A stretch of 50,377 nucleotides of DNA from a virus: positions 1 to 50,377 of the IMG/VR virus record IMGVR_UViG_3300025102_004999; one strand, given 5' to 3'. A program made the position numbers and the translations under genes. Positions 8,134-17,263 of this stretch are shown here, piece after piece. The notes below the pieces were generated by a model, which was given only the letters and a program-made list of their open reading frames with translations, made no database searches and was not told the origin of the DNA. Each line of letters begins with the position of its first letter. Position 1 is the first letter of the stretch.

Positions 8134-9918
8134 ATGAAGAATCACGCAGAACATTTAGAATGGGAAATAGGTACGGATTTTCCCGTTTGGGCAAATACAG
8201 AAATATATGTAAAAACTATATCAAATGGTTATTTACTACCTGGAGAAAAACCAAAAGATGCATATTGGAGAGTATCAACGGCAGTAGCTCGTAGATTAGA
8301 AAAACCACAACTTGCATCAAAATTCTTTGATTACATTTGGAAAGGTTGGTTAAATTTAGCATCACCTGTACTATCAAATACAGGTACAGACAGAGGACTA
8401 CCAATCAGTTGTTTTGGAATTGATGTCGCAGACTCAATAAATGATATCGGTAAAAAGAACTTAGAGATGATGTTACTCGCCAAACATGGTGGTGGAGTAG
8501 GTGTAGGTTTAAATATGATTAGACCTGCAGGTTCTAATATTACTCAAAATGGTACATCCGATGGTGTTGTTCCATTTGCTAAGATTTATGATTCTACAAT
8601 CCTTGCTACAAATCAAGGAGCAGTACGAAGAGGAGCAGCATCCGTAAACTTAAACATCGAACATGGTGATTTTGATGAGTGGATTGAAATCAGAGAACCA
8701 AAGGGTGATGTAAACAGACAATGTTTAAATTTACATCAATGTGTAGTTGTTGGTGATAAGTTTATGAGAAGATTAGAAGAAGCTGACCCAGAAGCAAGAA
8801 GAAAATGGGGTAAAGTACTTCAAAAAAGAAAAGCAACAGGTGAACCTTATATAATGTATAAAGGTAATATCAACAAAGCAAATCCACCAATGTACAAAAA
8901 CAATGGATTAAAAGTCCATATGACAAACATCTGTTCTGAAATCACATTACATACAGATGAATCACATAGTTTTGTTTGTTGTTTATCCTCACTCAACTTA
9001 GCAAAGTACGATGAGTGGAAAGATACAGATTTAATATACACCGCTACATACTTTTTAGATGGTGTACTTTCAGAATTCTTACAAAAAGCTAAGAATATGA
9101 GAGGATTTGAAAACGCAGTTCGTTCAGCAGAAAAAGGTAGAGCATTAGGTTTGGGTGTCTTAGGATGGCACACTTACTTACAAAGAAAAGGTATTTCCTT
9201 TGAAGGATTACCTGCTCAATTTGAAACTCGTAAGATTTTTTCTCAGTTAAAGATTGAATCAGAAAGAGCATCAAGAGATATGGCTACCGAGTATGGTGAA
9301 CCATTATGGTGTAAAGATAGTGGATTTAGAAACACACACTTAAGAGCAATTGCTCCTACTGTTTCTAATTCTAAATTAAGTGGTAATGTATCCGCAGGAA
9401 TTGAACCTTGGCCTTCCAATGTATTTACGGAACAAACGGCAAAGGGAACATTCATTCGTAAAAACCTTGAATTAGAAAAGGTATTTAGAAAAGTGGGTAT
9501 TAACAAAAAAGGAACTTGGGATAAAGTTTTAGAAGATGGTGGTTCAGTTCAAGATATTAAAGAATTGGACGATTGGGGATATGTTGATGGTAAACTCTTA
9601 AAAAGAGAAGACATTCCTCAAGAAGCATTTGATAAAGACCAAGTCTTTTGGGTCAAAGATGTTTTTAAAACATTCAAAGAGATTAATCAATTAGAATTGG
9701 TTAGACAAGCGGGTGTTAGACAACAATATATTGACCAAGGAGTTTCGTTGAATCTGGCATTTCCATCTGAAGCAAGTCCAAAGTGGATTAATCAAGTTAC
9801 TTTAGAAGCATGGAAACAAGGAATCAAAACTTTATATTATATGAGAACGGAGTCTGTCCTTCGTGGTGATATCGCAGCACGAGCATTAGACCCCGATTGT
9901 GTATCCTGTGATGGTTAA
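8134..9918 (+). CDS. nrdA: Ribonucleotide reductase class I, alpha subunit
   Basis: This is the 594-residue catalytic subunit. SCFG carries the first redox Cys (C93). NICSEI gives N265, the radical Cys C267 and E269, followed by the second redox Cys in CCLSSLN. The radical-transfer pair is in LYYMRTE, and the C-terminal shuttle is CVSC (C589, C592). The protein is short: the N-terminal ATP-cone regulatory domain of about 90 residues is missing, so dATP feedback should be weak or absent. I used ATG 8134; an in-frame TTG at 8104 would overlap nrdB. The thioredoxin gene 17 bases downstream probably supplies reducing power to the CVSC tail. Confidence 0.93.
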   Translation: MKNHAEHLEWEIGTDFPVWANTEIYVKTISNGYLLPGEKPKDAYWRVSTAVARRLEKPQLASKFFDYIWKGWLNLASPVLSNTGTDRGLPISCFGIDVADSINDIGKKNLEMMLLAKHGGGVGVGLNMIRPAGSNITQNGTSDGVVPFAKIYDSTILATNQGAVRRGAASVNLNIEHGDFDEWIEIREPKGDVNRQCLNLHQCVVVGDKFMRRLEEADPEARRKWGKVLQKRKATGEPYIMYKGNINKANPPMYKNNGLKVHMTNICSEITLHTDESHSFVCCLSSLNLAKYDEWKDTDLIYTATYFLDGVLSEFLQKAKNMRGFENAVRSAEKGRALGLGVLGWHTYLQRKGISFEGLPAQFETRKIFSQLKIESERASRDMATEYGEPLWCKDSGFRNTHLRAIAPTVSNSKLSGNVSAGIEPWPSNVFTEQTAKGTFIRKNLELEKVFRKVGINKKGTWDKVLEDGGSVQDIKELDDWGYVDGKLLKREDIPQEAFDKDQVFWVKDVFKTFKEINQLELVRQAGVRQQYIDQGVSLNLAFPSEASPKWINQVTLEAWKQGIKTLYYMRTESVLRGDIAARALDPDCVSCDG

Positions 9919-9935
9919 TTAAAAAAAGGTAAGTA

Positions 9936-10172
9936 ATGAAAGAATATTTGTACTTTTCAGCACCATGGTGTGGTCCATGTAAAATGTTGAGTCCCGTAAT
10001 GGAACAGGTGGGGAATACTATTCCCGTAAATAAAATAAATGTAGATGAACAACCAGACTTTGCACAAAAGTACGGAATCAGAAGTGTACCGACTGTTGTG
10101 TTATTAGAAGGTGGAGTTGAAGTGAAAAGACACATTGGTGTAAAACCTGTAAACGAATATCTATCTGCATAA
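9936..10172 (+). CDS. trx: Small thioredoxin
   Basis: This 78-residue protein has the active site APWCGPCKM (C12, C15) and the cis-proline segment RSVPTVVLL. It lacks the first beta strand and helix of the usual thioredoxin of about 105 residues, starting directly at the active-site strand. It sits behind nrdA with an A-rich leader AAAAAAAGGTAAGTA, so it most likely reduces the NrdA C-terminal CVSC pair. A glutaredoxin-like role is possible, but the CGPC motif and Pro argue for thioredoxin. Confidence 0.9.
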   Translation: MKEYLYFSAPWCGPCKMLSPVMEQVGNTIPVNKINVDEQPDFAQKYGIRSVPTVVLLEGGVEVKRHIGVKPVNEYLSA

Positions 10173-10188
10173 AAACAATTAATAAGTT

Positions 10189-11319
10189 ATGAAAAACACT
10201 ACTGCAAAGTTTTGTTTTAACACAATGGTAAATAACGAAGCTCATGTCATCACAAGGATGTTAGAGAGTGTTTACGAGTATATCGACTATTGGGTTATTC
10301 AAGATAATGGTTCAACTGATGGAACACAAGATATAATTAAGAACTTCTTTGAAGCTAAAGGAATACCTGGTTTCTTATATCAATTAGATTGGTGGAAGGG
10401 TCATGGAATAAACAGAGACCATTGTATAAAAACTGCATTAAGTGCAGACCATGGGTGTGATTGGATACTTAGAGTTGATGCAGACGAACAATTACAAGTG
10501 GATGATGATTTTGATTGGTCTGTATTTAACGATACATCCATTCAGAGTTTCAATGTACCATGTCAAGGGCCAGGTGTAAAGTATTTTAGAACTTGGTTAT
10601 GGAATGCAAAAGAACCATGGGCATTCTACCCAGAAAAAGCGCATGAGACAATTTATTTAGATAGAGATGATGTTGGTGAAGGATTTCAACGAGTACCATT
10701 AGACAAAAAGTTTAGACACATTCTAACTAACGATGGACAAACTTGGTTACAACCAATGAAGTTTTTAAAAGATGCATTAAACTTAGAACTTGATGTAGTC
10801 CCAAACAATAAAGTCTTAGAGGATAATTATCATTTATTCTACATAGCAAAATCCTATCACGATACACTTGGTGATAATTTTCCATTTGGTGAAGACCATA
10901 GGAAAGAGTTTGCAAGACGATGTATATTTTATTTTGAACAATATCTTTATAAAGTAAATCCAGAGTACAAAGAGAATAATTTAGTATCATCTACAAAAGA
11001 TGAATTTTCTTATTGGTGTTGTTGTGGAATAGCAGCTGCATACAGGTGGATGGGTCAAATTGATAAACAAATAGAGTGGTTGAATAAAAGTGTTGAGTTT
11101 TGTCACGACAGAAATGAATCATACGCCAGATTGGCAGAAATATACTTGGAACGAAAACACTTTAGTAAAGCATTACAATGTACTAAAATGTTAGTAGATT
11201 TAAACAGAAAAAACCCATTCCCAAATCTTCAGTTTATAATAGAGGATACCGCATATTACGATACAAGTGAATATCCAAAAGAACTTCATACTAAAGCATT
11301 AAGAGGATTGAATGGCTAA
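10189..11319 (+). CDS. Glycosyltransferase family 2 with TPR-like C-terminus
   Basis: This 376-residue protein opens with a GT-A fold: FNTMVNNEAHVITRML, WVIQDNGSTDGTQDII and the metal-binding DxD in LRVDADEQL near residue 100. After about residue 210 it becomes helical, and SYARLAEIYLERKHFSKAL near 315 looks like a TPR repeat. GT2 proteins with TPR tails are common in Bacteroidetes and phage glycan loci. The stop overlaps glf by 8 bases, so the two probably act on the same glycan. Substrate unknown. Confidence 0.82.
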   Translation: MKNTTAKFCFNTMVNNEAHVITRMLESVYEYIDYWVIQDNGSTDGTQDIIKNFFEAKGIPGFLYQLDWWKGHGINRDHCIKTALSADHGCDWILRVDADEQLQVDDDFDWSVFNDTSIQSFNVPCQGPGVKYFRTWLWNAKEPWAFYPEKAHETIYLDRDDVGEGFQRVPLDKKFRHILTNDGQTWLQPMKFLKDALNLELDVVPNNKVLEDNYHLFYIAKSYHDTLGDNFPFGEDHRKEFARRCIFYFEQYLYKVNPEYKENNLVSSTKDEFSYWCCCGIAAAYRWMGQIDKQIEWLNKSVEFCHDRNESYARLAEIYLERKHFSKALQCTKMLVDLNRKNPFPNLQFIIEDTAYYDTSEYPKELHTKALRGLNG

Positions 11320-12403
11320 ATACGATTACATTATTGTAGGTTCTGGATTCTTTGGTGCAGTATGTGCATACGAACTTAGAGAAAAAGGTAAAAAGGTTCT
11401 TGTATTAGAAAAACGAGACCACATCGGTGGTAATTGTTATACCGAAGAAATAGAAGGTATTCATGTACACAAATATGGACCACATATATTTCATACAAAT
11501 AATGATAAGGTTTGGCATTGGATAAATCAGTTTGTAGATTTTCATCAATTCCAATTGAATATAGTTGCAAACTATAAGGGTGAAATATATCCGTTACCTT
11601 TCAATATGTATACATTCAACAAAATGTGGGGTGTAACGACACCCGAAGGAGCAAAACAAAGGATTGAATCACAAAGATTTAAGGATACTCCAACTAATTT
11701 AGAAGAACAGGCGAAAGCACTTGTTGGTGACGACATTTACGAAAAGTTAATAAAAGGTTACACCCAAAAACAATGGATGAAGCCAGCTAAGTTGTTACCA
11801 AAGTCAATTATCAAAAGATTGCCTGTAAGATACACATATAATAACAATTACTTCAATGACAAATATCAAGGAATACCAATCGGTGGATACACTCAGATAT
11901 TTGAAAGACTATTAGAAGGTATTGAAGTATTTACAGAAACGGATTATTTTGATAAAAAAGACTTTTGGGATGATATGGGTAATAAAGTAATTTATACAGG
12001 TCCGATTGATAAGTACTTCGATTACAAATATGGTGACTTAGAATACAAGTCTTTACATTGGATGCATAAAATGTATAAATCAAAAGATAATTATCAAGGA
12101 TGTGCATTAATGAACTATACGGATTCAGAAACACCTTATACTCGAACCATAGAACATAAACATTTTGATAATCAGAATCAAAAAGGAACTTATGTTAGTT
12201 GGGAATATCCACAACTTTACGAAAGAGGGGTAGAACCATATTATCCTGTAAATGATAAAATTAACAATGAGATGTATAACAAATATAAAAAACTTGCGGA
12301 TGGTCAAGATAAAGTAATATTTGGTGGTAGGTTGGCAGAGTACAAATACTATGATATGCATCAAGTAATCGCATCCGCACTTAAGAAAGTAGAAAGTTTA
12401 TGA
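11312..12403 (+). CDS. glf: UDP-galactopyranose mutase
   Basis: This 363-residue flavoenzyme has the FAD-binding N-terminus YIIVGSGFFGAVCAYEL (GxGxxG), then LVLEKRDHIGGNC and the family signature KYGPHIFHTNN. Conserved YTQKQWMKPAKLLPKSI and PIDKYFDYKYG follow, matching the usual length of about 370-390. It converts UDP-galactopyranose to UDP-galactofuranose, a sugar mostly used in surface polysaccharides. It overlaps its neighbours on both sides (8 and 4 bases). Its position inside the replication block, away from the main glycan island, is unusual. Confidence 0.93.
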   Translation: MAKYDYIIVGSGFFGAVCAYELREKGKKVLVLEKRDHIGGNCYTEEIEGIHVHKYGPHIFHTNNDKVWHWINQFVDFHQFQLNIVANYKGEIYPLPFNMYTFNKMWGVTTPEGAKQRIESQRFKDTPTNLEEQAKALVGDDIYEKLIKGYTQKQWMKPAKLLPKSIIKRLPVRYTYNNNYFNDKYQGIPIGGYTQIFERLLEGIEVFTETDYFDKKDFWDDMGNKVIYTGPIDKYFDYKYGDLEYKSLHWMHKMYKSKDNYQGCALMNYTDSETPYTRTIEHKHFDNQNQKGTYVSWEYPQLYERGVEPYYPVNDKINNEMYNKYKKLADGQDKVIFGGRLAEYKYYDMHQVIASALKKVESL

Positions 12404-12957
12404 TAGTAATAGATGATTTTATAAAAGACGAAAGTCTATTGAATGATTTAAAGAATGACACCACATTTTTTAATGATAAAAGTTATATGTGGTGGGATGG
12501 TTGGTGGAATTCACCTACCGATACACTTAAAAAAAGGTTGATAGAATACATTTGGGGTGAGAACTCACCATACGAACCATTAAGTGTTACAGGATTCGAA
12601 TATTGGACAGGCATTTACTCAGAGTTTGAAGAAAAGGATGAACTACCATTCCATTTTGACAAAGACGAAGCACATTACTGGAGAACAAACGAAATTATTA
12701 CACCAATAATTGGAACAGTTTACTATCCTTGGGAAAATGATATTGATGGTGGTTATCTTGAAATATATCCACATGGTCAAGATGGTGAACCTGAAAGATT
12801 AGAACCAAAGTATAATAGACTGGTTATATTCCCTGCAGGCGCCCATCCACATAGAGTTACTAAAGTTACTCGTGGTACAAGACACGCAATAGCAATTAAT
12901 CTATGGGATATCGAACCAAGTGGATTAAAAAGTGGTGATATAATTTTGGAAAATTAA
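12400..12957 (+). CDS. 2-oxoglutarate/Fe(II)-dependent oxygenase-like protein
   Basis: This 185-residue protein has the iron-binding triad pattern of the prolyl-4-hydroxylase-like family: HFDKD near residue 86 (HxD), a distal His in AHPHRV near 150, and Arg in GTRHAIAINLW for 2-oxoglutarate. GTVYYPWENDIDGGYLEI is the typical jelly-roll strand before the distal His. The start overlaps the glf stop as ATGA. It could hydroxylate a protein, a sugar or a nucleotide; the sequence does not say which. Another promoter begins inside its last codons. Confidence 0.72.
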   Translation: MIVIDDFIKDESLLNDLKNDTTFFNDKSYMWWDGWWNSPTDTLKKRLIEYIWGENSPYEPLSVTGFEYWTGIYSEFEEKDELPFHFDKDEAHYWRTNEIITPIIGTVYYPWENDIDGGYLEIYPHGQDGEPERLEPKYNRLVIFPAGAHPHRVTKVTRGTRHAIAINLWDIEPSGLKSGDIILEN

Positions 12958-12976
12958 AATAAATTTCGTATATTAG
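12945..12976 (+). promoter_or_regulatory. Bacteroidetes-type promoter upstream of the HTH protein
   Basis: TTTG at 12945-12948, 19 bases, then GTATATTAG at 12968-12976. The predicted transcript start is near 12981, which excludes the in-frame GTG at 12976 and leaves about 10 bases before ATG 12991. The -33 box lies in the last codons of the oxygenase gene. Confidence 0.75.
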
Positions 12977-12990
12977 TGAAAAGATTTAGA

Positions 12991-13194
12991 ATGGCATTAA
13001 GAGGTGAATTACATCCACAACATAAATTAACGGAAAGACAAGTAAGGTCTATTCGTAAATTATGGCAAGTGGGTCATCGTAATATTAGAGTATTGGCAAG
13101 AAACAATGGAGTATCACCTGCTAACATAAGAAAAATTGTTAGAGGTGAAACTTGGAAACACTTACTATTTGGTGAGTTTAACGAGTATCAATGA
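12991..13194 (+). CDS. Small helix-turn-helix DNA-binding protein
   Basis: This 67-residue basic protein contains HKLTERQVRSIRKLW, then VLARNNGVSPANIRKIVRG and a closing TWKHL. This is the HTH layout often fused to phage HNH homing endonucleases (LTE..V..IR.L...G.S...IA...GVS...I..I..G..W). Here it stands alone with no nuclease domain. It is the first gene of the transcript that continues into the Mom-like genes and DNA polymerase, so it may be a regulator of that block or a remnant of a mobile endonuclease. The ATG at 12991 fits the promoter position. Confidence 0.7.
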   Translation: MALRGELHPQHKLTERQVRSIRKLWQVGHRNIRVLARNNGVSPANIRKIVRGETWKHLLFGEFNEYQ

Positions 13195-13943
13195 AAATTA
13201 AAGGGAAAGAGTATACAGATATTTCAAAGTTATCCGTAAGACCTATCTCAAAATCAGTAGCAAAGGACATTATCATAAAAAACCATTATAGTGGTATATG
13301 GACAAAGGTTAGTTATTGTTTGGGATTGTATATTGAGGATAACTCACACTCTTTCTTTTCATCGACAGATAAGTTAATCGGTGTTGCAACATATGGTGAC
13401 CCAATCGGAAGACACTCTGGGCAATCAATATCAGAGTTATTGGATAGAAAAGAAGTATTAGAACTTACAAGATTATTTGTATTTGATGGATACGGATGTA
13501 ACATTGAAAGTTGGTTTGTAGGTCAAACATTTAAGTGGTTAAGAACCTACGCAAAACACATCAAAGGATTAATTTCATACTCAGACCCCAAAGCAGGTCA
13601 TTTAGGAACTGTATATCAGTCAACTAATTGGGTATACCAAGGAAATAGAATAAGACCAAATGATAGTTGGTTATTTAAGTTTGAAGAAAATGGGGAGTGG
13701 CAACATGGTAGAACAATATTTCCATATTATGGAACTAATAACCCCACCAAAATACAAAAGGTAATTGGTAAAACTTTTTGGATTAAAAAAGAACCAAGAA
13801 AGCATCGATACATTTATATTTTGGATAAGTCAAAAAAAAGTCGTATATTAAAGAGTTTAAAATATCCTTCACTACCATATCCTAAACAGGGTGAGTTATT
13901 TGAAGAAGAAATAAAAAAATTAGAACCAATTGAAAGAACCTAA
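13191..13943 (+). CDS. Mom-like DNA-modification protein, copy A
   Basis: This 250-residue protein shows the signature set of the Mom (adenine carbamoylmethylation) family, a GNAT-like fold: NHYSGIW near residue 31, LIGVATYGDPIGR, LELTRLFVFDGYG, NIESWFVGQTFKWLR, SYSDPKAGHLG and VYQSTNWVYQG. In phage Mu, Mom converts adenine to N6-carbamoylmethyladenine and shields DNA from restriction. The C-terminal region (RKHRYIYIL..KKSRILKSL) is basic. It overlaps the HTH gene (ATGA) and the next Mom-like gene. It is one of three paralogues here. The family call is from pattern recognition. Confidence 0.72.
   Translation: MKIKGKEYTDISKLSVRPISKSVAKDIIIKNHYSGIWTKVSYCLGLYIEDNSHSFFSSTDKLIGVATYGDPIGRHSGQSISELLDRKEVLELTRLFVFDGYGCNIESWFVGQTFKWLRTYAKHIKGLISYSDPKAGHLGTVYQSTNWVYQGNRIRPNDSWLFKFEENGEWQHGRTIFPYYGTNNPTKIQKVIGKTFWIKKEPRKHRYIYILDKSKKSRILKSLKYPSLPYPKQGELFEEEIKKLEPIERT
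13820..13851 (+). promoter_or_regulatory. Internal Bacteroidetes-type promoter before Mom-like copy B
   Basis: TTTG at 13820-13823, 19 bases, then GTATATTAA at 13843-13851, inside the last 120 bases of Mom-like copy A. It would give copy B its own transcript with a leader of about 75 bases. It lies in coding sequence, so chance is harder to exclude, but the exact spacing matches the intergenic examples. Confidence 0.55.
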
Positions 13944-14718
13944 TAAACATTATGTAGACGCCTCAAAGGTTTCAATCAGAGAAATCAATAAAAGTGTTGC
14001 AAAACATATGATAGTGAAGTATCACTACTCTCACGCATGGACAATGTGTAGATACGCACTTGGTGTGTATTACAAAGGTGATGGTGAGTTTTTTGGTAGT
14101 GAAAAACTAATTGGTTGTTTGGTATATGGATATCCCGTAGGTCGTTCAGCGATTAAGTCTGTAATTGATGGTTTAGAAAAAGATGAGTGTTTAGAATTGA
14201 CAAGATTGTTTATACACGATGGATATGGTTCAAATGTAGAATCATACTCAATGGGTCAGTCTTTTAAATGGATGAGAGAAAATGCACCAAATATTAAGAT
14301 GTTATTGAGTTACGCAGACCCTGAACAATTACACCTCGGTGGCATTTACCAAGCAACTAATTGGTTATATCAAGATTGTCGTGATATACAACTAATGCCA
14401 AACTATTCAGTATCACTAACTGAAAATCCTTACAATTGGATTCATTCGAGAACTGTATTCTCAAAATGGGGTTCACATAATGTAGAACACTTAAAAACAG
14501 AAATAGGTAAACAAAACAAATCATGTTTTTGGCGAAAGAAAGAAGCACCTAAACATAGGTACATTCAAATCTTAGGTCAAAACAAATCTGAGAAACGAAA
14601 ACTTAGTAAGATGTTAAAACATAAAACAAGTCCGTATCCAAAAGACCCTGAGGAGTTTTTACCACCTATTGAAAAACATGAAACTTATACGCCAGAAAAC
14701 GCAGTTAACTTTTGGTAA
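13930..14718 (+). CDS. Mom-like DNA-modification protein, copy B
   Basis: This 262-residue paralogue of copy A has the same block order: KYHYSHAW, LIGCLVYGYPVGR, LELTRLFIHDGYG, NVESYSMGQSFKWMR, SYADPEQLHLG and IYQATNWLYQ. The N-termini align across their whole length (SVAKDIIIKNHYS versus SVAKHMIVKYHYS), which supports the upstream TTG start at 13930; the next ATG (14008) would remove this conserved segment. It overlaps copy A by 14 bases. The tandem copies probably arose by duplication and have since diverged strongly. It may modify a different sequence context or act with copy A. Confidence 0.72.
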   Translation: MKEPNKHYVDASKVSIREINKSVAKHMIVKYHYSHAWTMCRYALGVYYKGDGEFFGSEKLIGCLVYGYPVGRSAIKSVIDGLEKDECLELTRLFIHDGYGSNVESYSMGQSFKWMRENAPNIKMLLSYADPEQLHLGGIYQATNWLYQDCRDIQLMPNYSVSLTENPYNWIHSRTVFSKWGSHNVEHLKTEIGKQNKSCFWRKKEAPKHRYIQILGQNKSEKRKLSKMLKHKTSPYPKDPEEFLPPIEKHETYTPENAVNFW

Positions 14719-14742
14719 AGTCAAAATAATTTCGTATATTTA
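14711..14742 (+). promoter_or_regulatory. Bacteroidetes-type promoter at the DNA polymerase start
   Basis: TTTG at 14711-14714, 19 bases, then GTATATTTA at 14734-14742. Only 4 bases separate the -7 octamer from the polymerase ATG at 14747, so the predicted transcription start coincides with the start codon and the mRNA would be leaderless. Confidence 0.75.
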
Positions 14743-14746
14743 ACAT

Positions 14747-17263
14747 ATGTATCAAAATGTATTCTTCGAAAAAGAAAAGTCTATCATCCATTGTTGGGAT
14801 GATGAAAAAGGTTACTTTACATCTAAGTATCGTAGGTACGCCTATGTAAGAGATGGTAATGGAGCACATCAATCCATTCATGGTGAACGACTTAAGAAAT
14901 TAAATTATTGGAAACAAGATGATGACTTAAAATTATATGAGTCTGATGTTAATGAAATGACGAGGTTTCTAATTGATGAGTATGGTGATTCAGACGAACT
15001 ATCAACAGGACATACAATTCTAACATTTGATATTGAGGTTGAAATGAATAGTGGGTTGCCTGATATTGAAACTGCAAGTAACGCAATTACTTCAATCGCA
15101 GCACATGACTCAATTACAAATGACTATTTTGTCTATGTAGTTAACAAAGGTGAAAAGATTGATAAAACAATCAAAGGTGCAAAGGTAGAATCATTTGATA
15201 CTGAAGAGGGATTATTATCAGCGTTTATGTCCAAGTGGAGAGAGATAAATCCAACTATTGTAACGGGGTGGAATATTGATTTCTTTGATGTTACATATCT
15301 TTACAATAGATATAAACTACTATTCGGTCAACAATATGCAAATCAATTATCACCAATTGGTAAAGTATCATACAACAAGTACAGAAACAGATATATTATT
15401 GCAGGAGTATCTGCATTAGATTATCTCGCTTTATATAAGTGTTATAACTTTACAGAACTACCCAACTATCGATTAGATACTGTTGCAACAATTGAGTTAG
15501 GTCGAGGTAAGATTGAGTATGAAGGAAACTTAGACCAACTATTCAGAGATGATATTGAAAAGTTTATTGAGTATAACTTAGTTGATGTTGAGTTGGTAGT
15601 TGACTTGGATAAGAAATTACAATTCATTGACTTAGCAAGGGCAATATGTCATACAGGTCATGTGTTCTACGAAGACTTTCTGTTTTCATCTAAATGGTTA
15701 GAGGGAGCTATTCTTACATTCCTTAGAAGGAGTGGTAGGGTAGCACCCAATAAACCATGGAGAAAGAAACGAAACGCAGATGGGTCTGATGGTGAAGGGA
15801 AGTTTACAGGCGCATATGTAAAAGAACCAAAACCTGGTCTTTACAAATGGGTTTATGATTTGGATTTAACATCACTATATCCATCAATCATTATGAGTAT
15901 CAATATCTCACCTGAAACTAAGATTGGTAAACTTAAGAATTATGTAGCAGAAGACCATATGAGAGGTAAGATTGATACTTACTCTATTTTGGATGATGAG
16001 GGTAATGAGTTTCCACCACTACCTAAAGATAAATTTCTAAAGTTTATTGAAAAGAATAGATACTCTGTTGCTGCAAATGGTGTTTTATATAGAACAGATA
16101 AAGTTGGAGTTATACCTGAAATACTAAGTGTTTGGTTTGACAAACGAGTTGAATACAAAGACTTGATGAAAAAGTATGGTAAAGAAGGTAATGACGAACA
16201 ATACAAGTTTTATGGTAAACGACAATTAGTACAAAAGATTATGTTAAACTCATTGTATGGGGTGTTGGGATTACCATCATTCAGATTCTACGATGTGGAT
16301 AACGCAGAAGCAACTACAATTACAGGTCAAACTGTAATTAAAACAACTGAGTTGATTGCAAATCAATATTATTCAAAAGTAATAGGAAAAGAAGATGACT
16401 ACAATGTTTATACCGATACTGATTCTGTTTTTTATCAAGCAGCGCCGTTAGTAAAAGCTAGGAATCCACAACTTAATGAAGAGTCGGATGAAGAAATGAT
16501 TCCTGCGATTATATCCGCAGCAAAAGAAGTCGAAGGTCATATCAACAAAGTTTATGATACGATGGCAAAAAAGTTATTTAACATCGATACACATAAATTT
16601 GATATTAAACAAGAAACGATTGCAAAGGGTGGGTTTTGGGTATCAAAGAAAAGATACGCACAATGGATTATCAATGATAATGAAGTTGATTGTGATAAGT
16701 TAGATGTGAAAGGATTGGATGTAAAAAGAAGTTCATTCCCAACATATTTTAAGGAAGTTATGAAGACTGTTTTGTTAGATATTCTAAGGTCGGTTGATAA
16801 AAAGGAGATTGATACTAAGATTCTTGATTACAAAAAAGGTATGGAAGACCGACCATTCATTGATATCGCAAAGAACTCAGCGGTCAAAGGTATGAGTAAG
16901 TATACAACAAAGACACAAGTATTAGGTGAATTCCAAAAGGGGTCACCTGCGCATGTTAAGGCAGCAATAACATATAATCAATTACTTGCTTTCTATAAAG
17001 TACCATACAAGTACGAACCAATGAAAGATGGTGATAAGATTAAGTGGGTATATTTGAAAAAGAATCCTCTCGGATTAGATACGACAGGACTAAAAGGTCA
17101 CAATGACCCACCTCAGATTTTAAATCTTGTAGAACAATATATTGACTACGATAAAATTTGGGAAAAGGAGTTAGAAAATAAACTTGATGACTTCTATAAA
17201 GCTATGGATTGGGAGAAACCAAATCCAAATCTAAATAAAGCTTCAGAATTTTTTGGATTTTAA
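14747..17263 (+). CDS. 43: DNA polymerase family B, T4 gp43-like
   Basis: This 838-residue polymerase carries both exonuclease and polymerase motifs in order. Exo I is FDIEVEMN near residue 95, Exo II GWNIDFFD near 175, Exo III YNLVDVEL near 275. Motif A is DLTSLYPSII near 374, motif B KIMLNSLYG near 497, motif C YTDTDSVF near 556, and a KKRYA motif lies near 634. It is about 60 residues shorter than T4 gp43 but has every catalytic carboxylate I can check, so it should be a proofreading replicase. It ends SEFFGF, a plausible clamp-binding tail. It overlaps Mom-like copy C by one base. Confidence 0.95.
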   Translation: MYQNVFFEKEKSIIHCWDDEKGYFTSKYRRYAYVRDGNGAHQSIHGERLKKLNYWKQDDDLKLYESDVNEMTRFLIDEYGDSDELSTGHTILTFDIEVEMNSGLPDIETASNAITSIAAHDSITNDYFVYVVNKGEKIDKTIKGAKVESFDTEEGLLSAFMSKWREINPTIVTGWNIDFFDVTYLYNRYKLLFGQQYANQLSPIGKVSYNKYRNRYIIAGVSALDYLALYKCYNFTELPNYRLDTVATIELGRGKIEYEGNLDQLFRDDIEKFIEYNLVDVELVVDLDKKLQFIDLARAICHTGHVFYEDFLFSSKWLEGAILTFLRRSGRVAPNKPWRKKRNADGSDGEGKFTGAYVKEPKPGLYKWVYDLDLTSLYPSIIMSINISPETKIGKLKNYVAEDHMRGKIDTYSILDDEGNEFPPLPKDKFLKFIEKNRYSVAANGVLYRTDKVGVIPEILSVWFDKRVEYKDLMKKYGKEGNDEQYKFYGKRQLVQKIMLNSLYGVLGLPSFRFYDVDNAEATTITGQTVIKTTELIANQYYSKVIGKEDDYNVYTDTDSVFYQAAPLVKARNPQLNEESDEEMIPAIISAAKEVEGHINKVYDTMAKKLFNIDTHKFDIKQETIAKGGFWVSKKRYAQWIINDNEVDCDKLDVKGLDVKRSSFPTYFKEVMKTVLLDILRSVDKKEIDTKILDYKKGMEDRPFIDIAKNSAVKGMSKYTTKTQVLGEFQKGSPAHVKAAITYNQLLAFYKVPYKYEPMKDGDKIKWVYLKKNPLGLDTTGLKGHNDPPQILNLVEQYIDYDKIWEKELENKLDDFYKAMDWEKPNPNLNKASEFFGF

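Noticed and set aside
8091-8294. 67-codon + strand frame across the nrdB/nrdA junction
   Set aside because: It overlaps two well-supported reductase genes in another phase and has no protein-like composition.
12976-12990. GTG at 12976 as start of the HTH protein
   Set aside because: It lies inside the -7 promoter box, upstream of the predicted transcript; ATG 12991 matches better.
17048-17056. GTATATTTG inside the polymerase gene, an exact Bacteroidetes -7 box
   Set aside because: No TTTG or TTG at the right distance upstream, and no gene start is close by.
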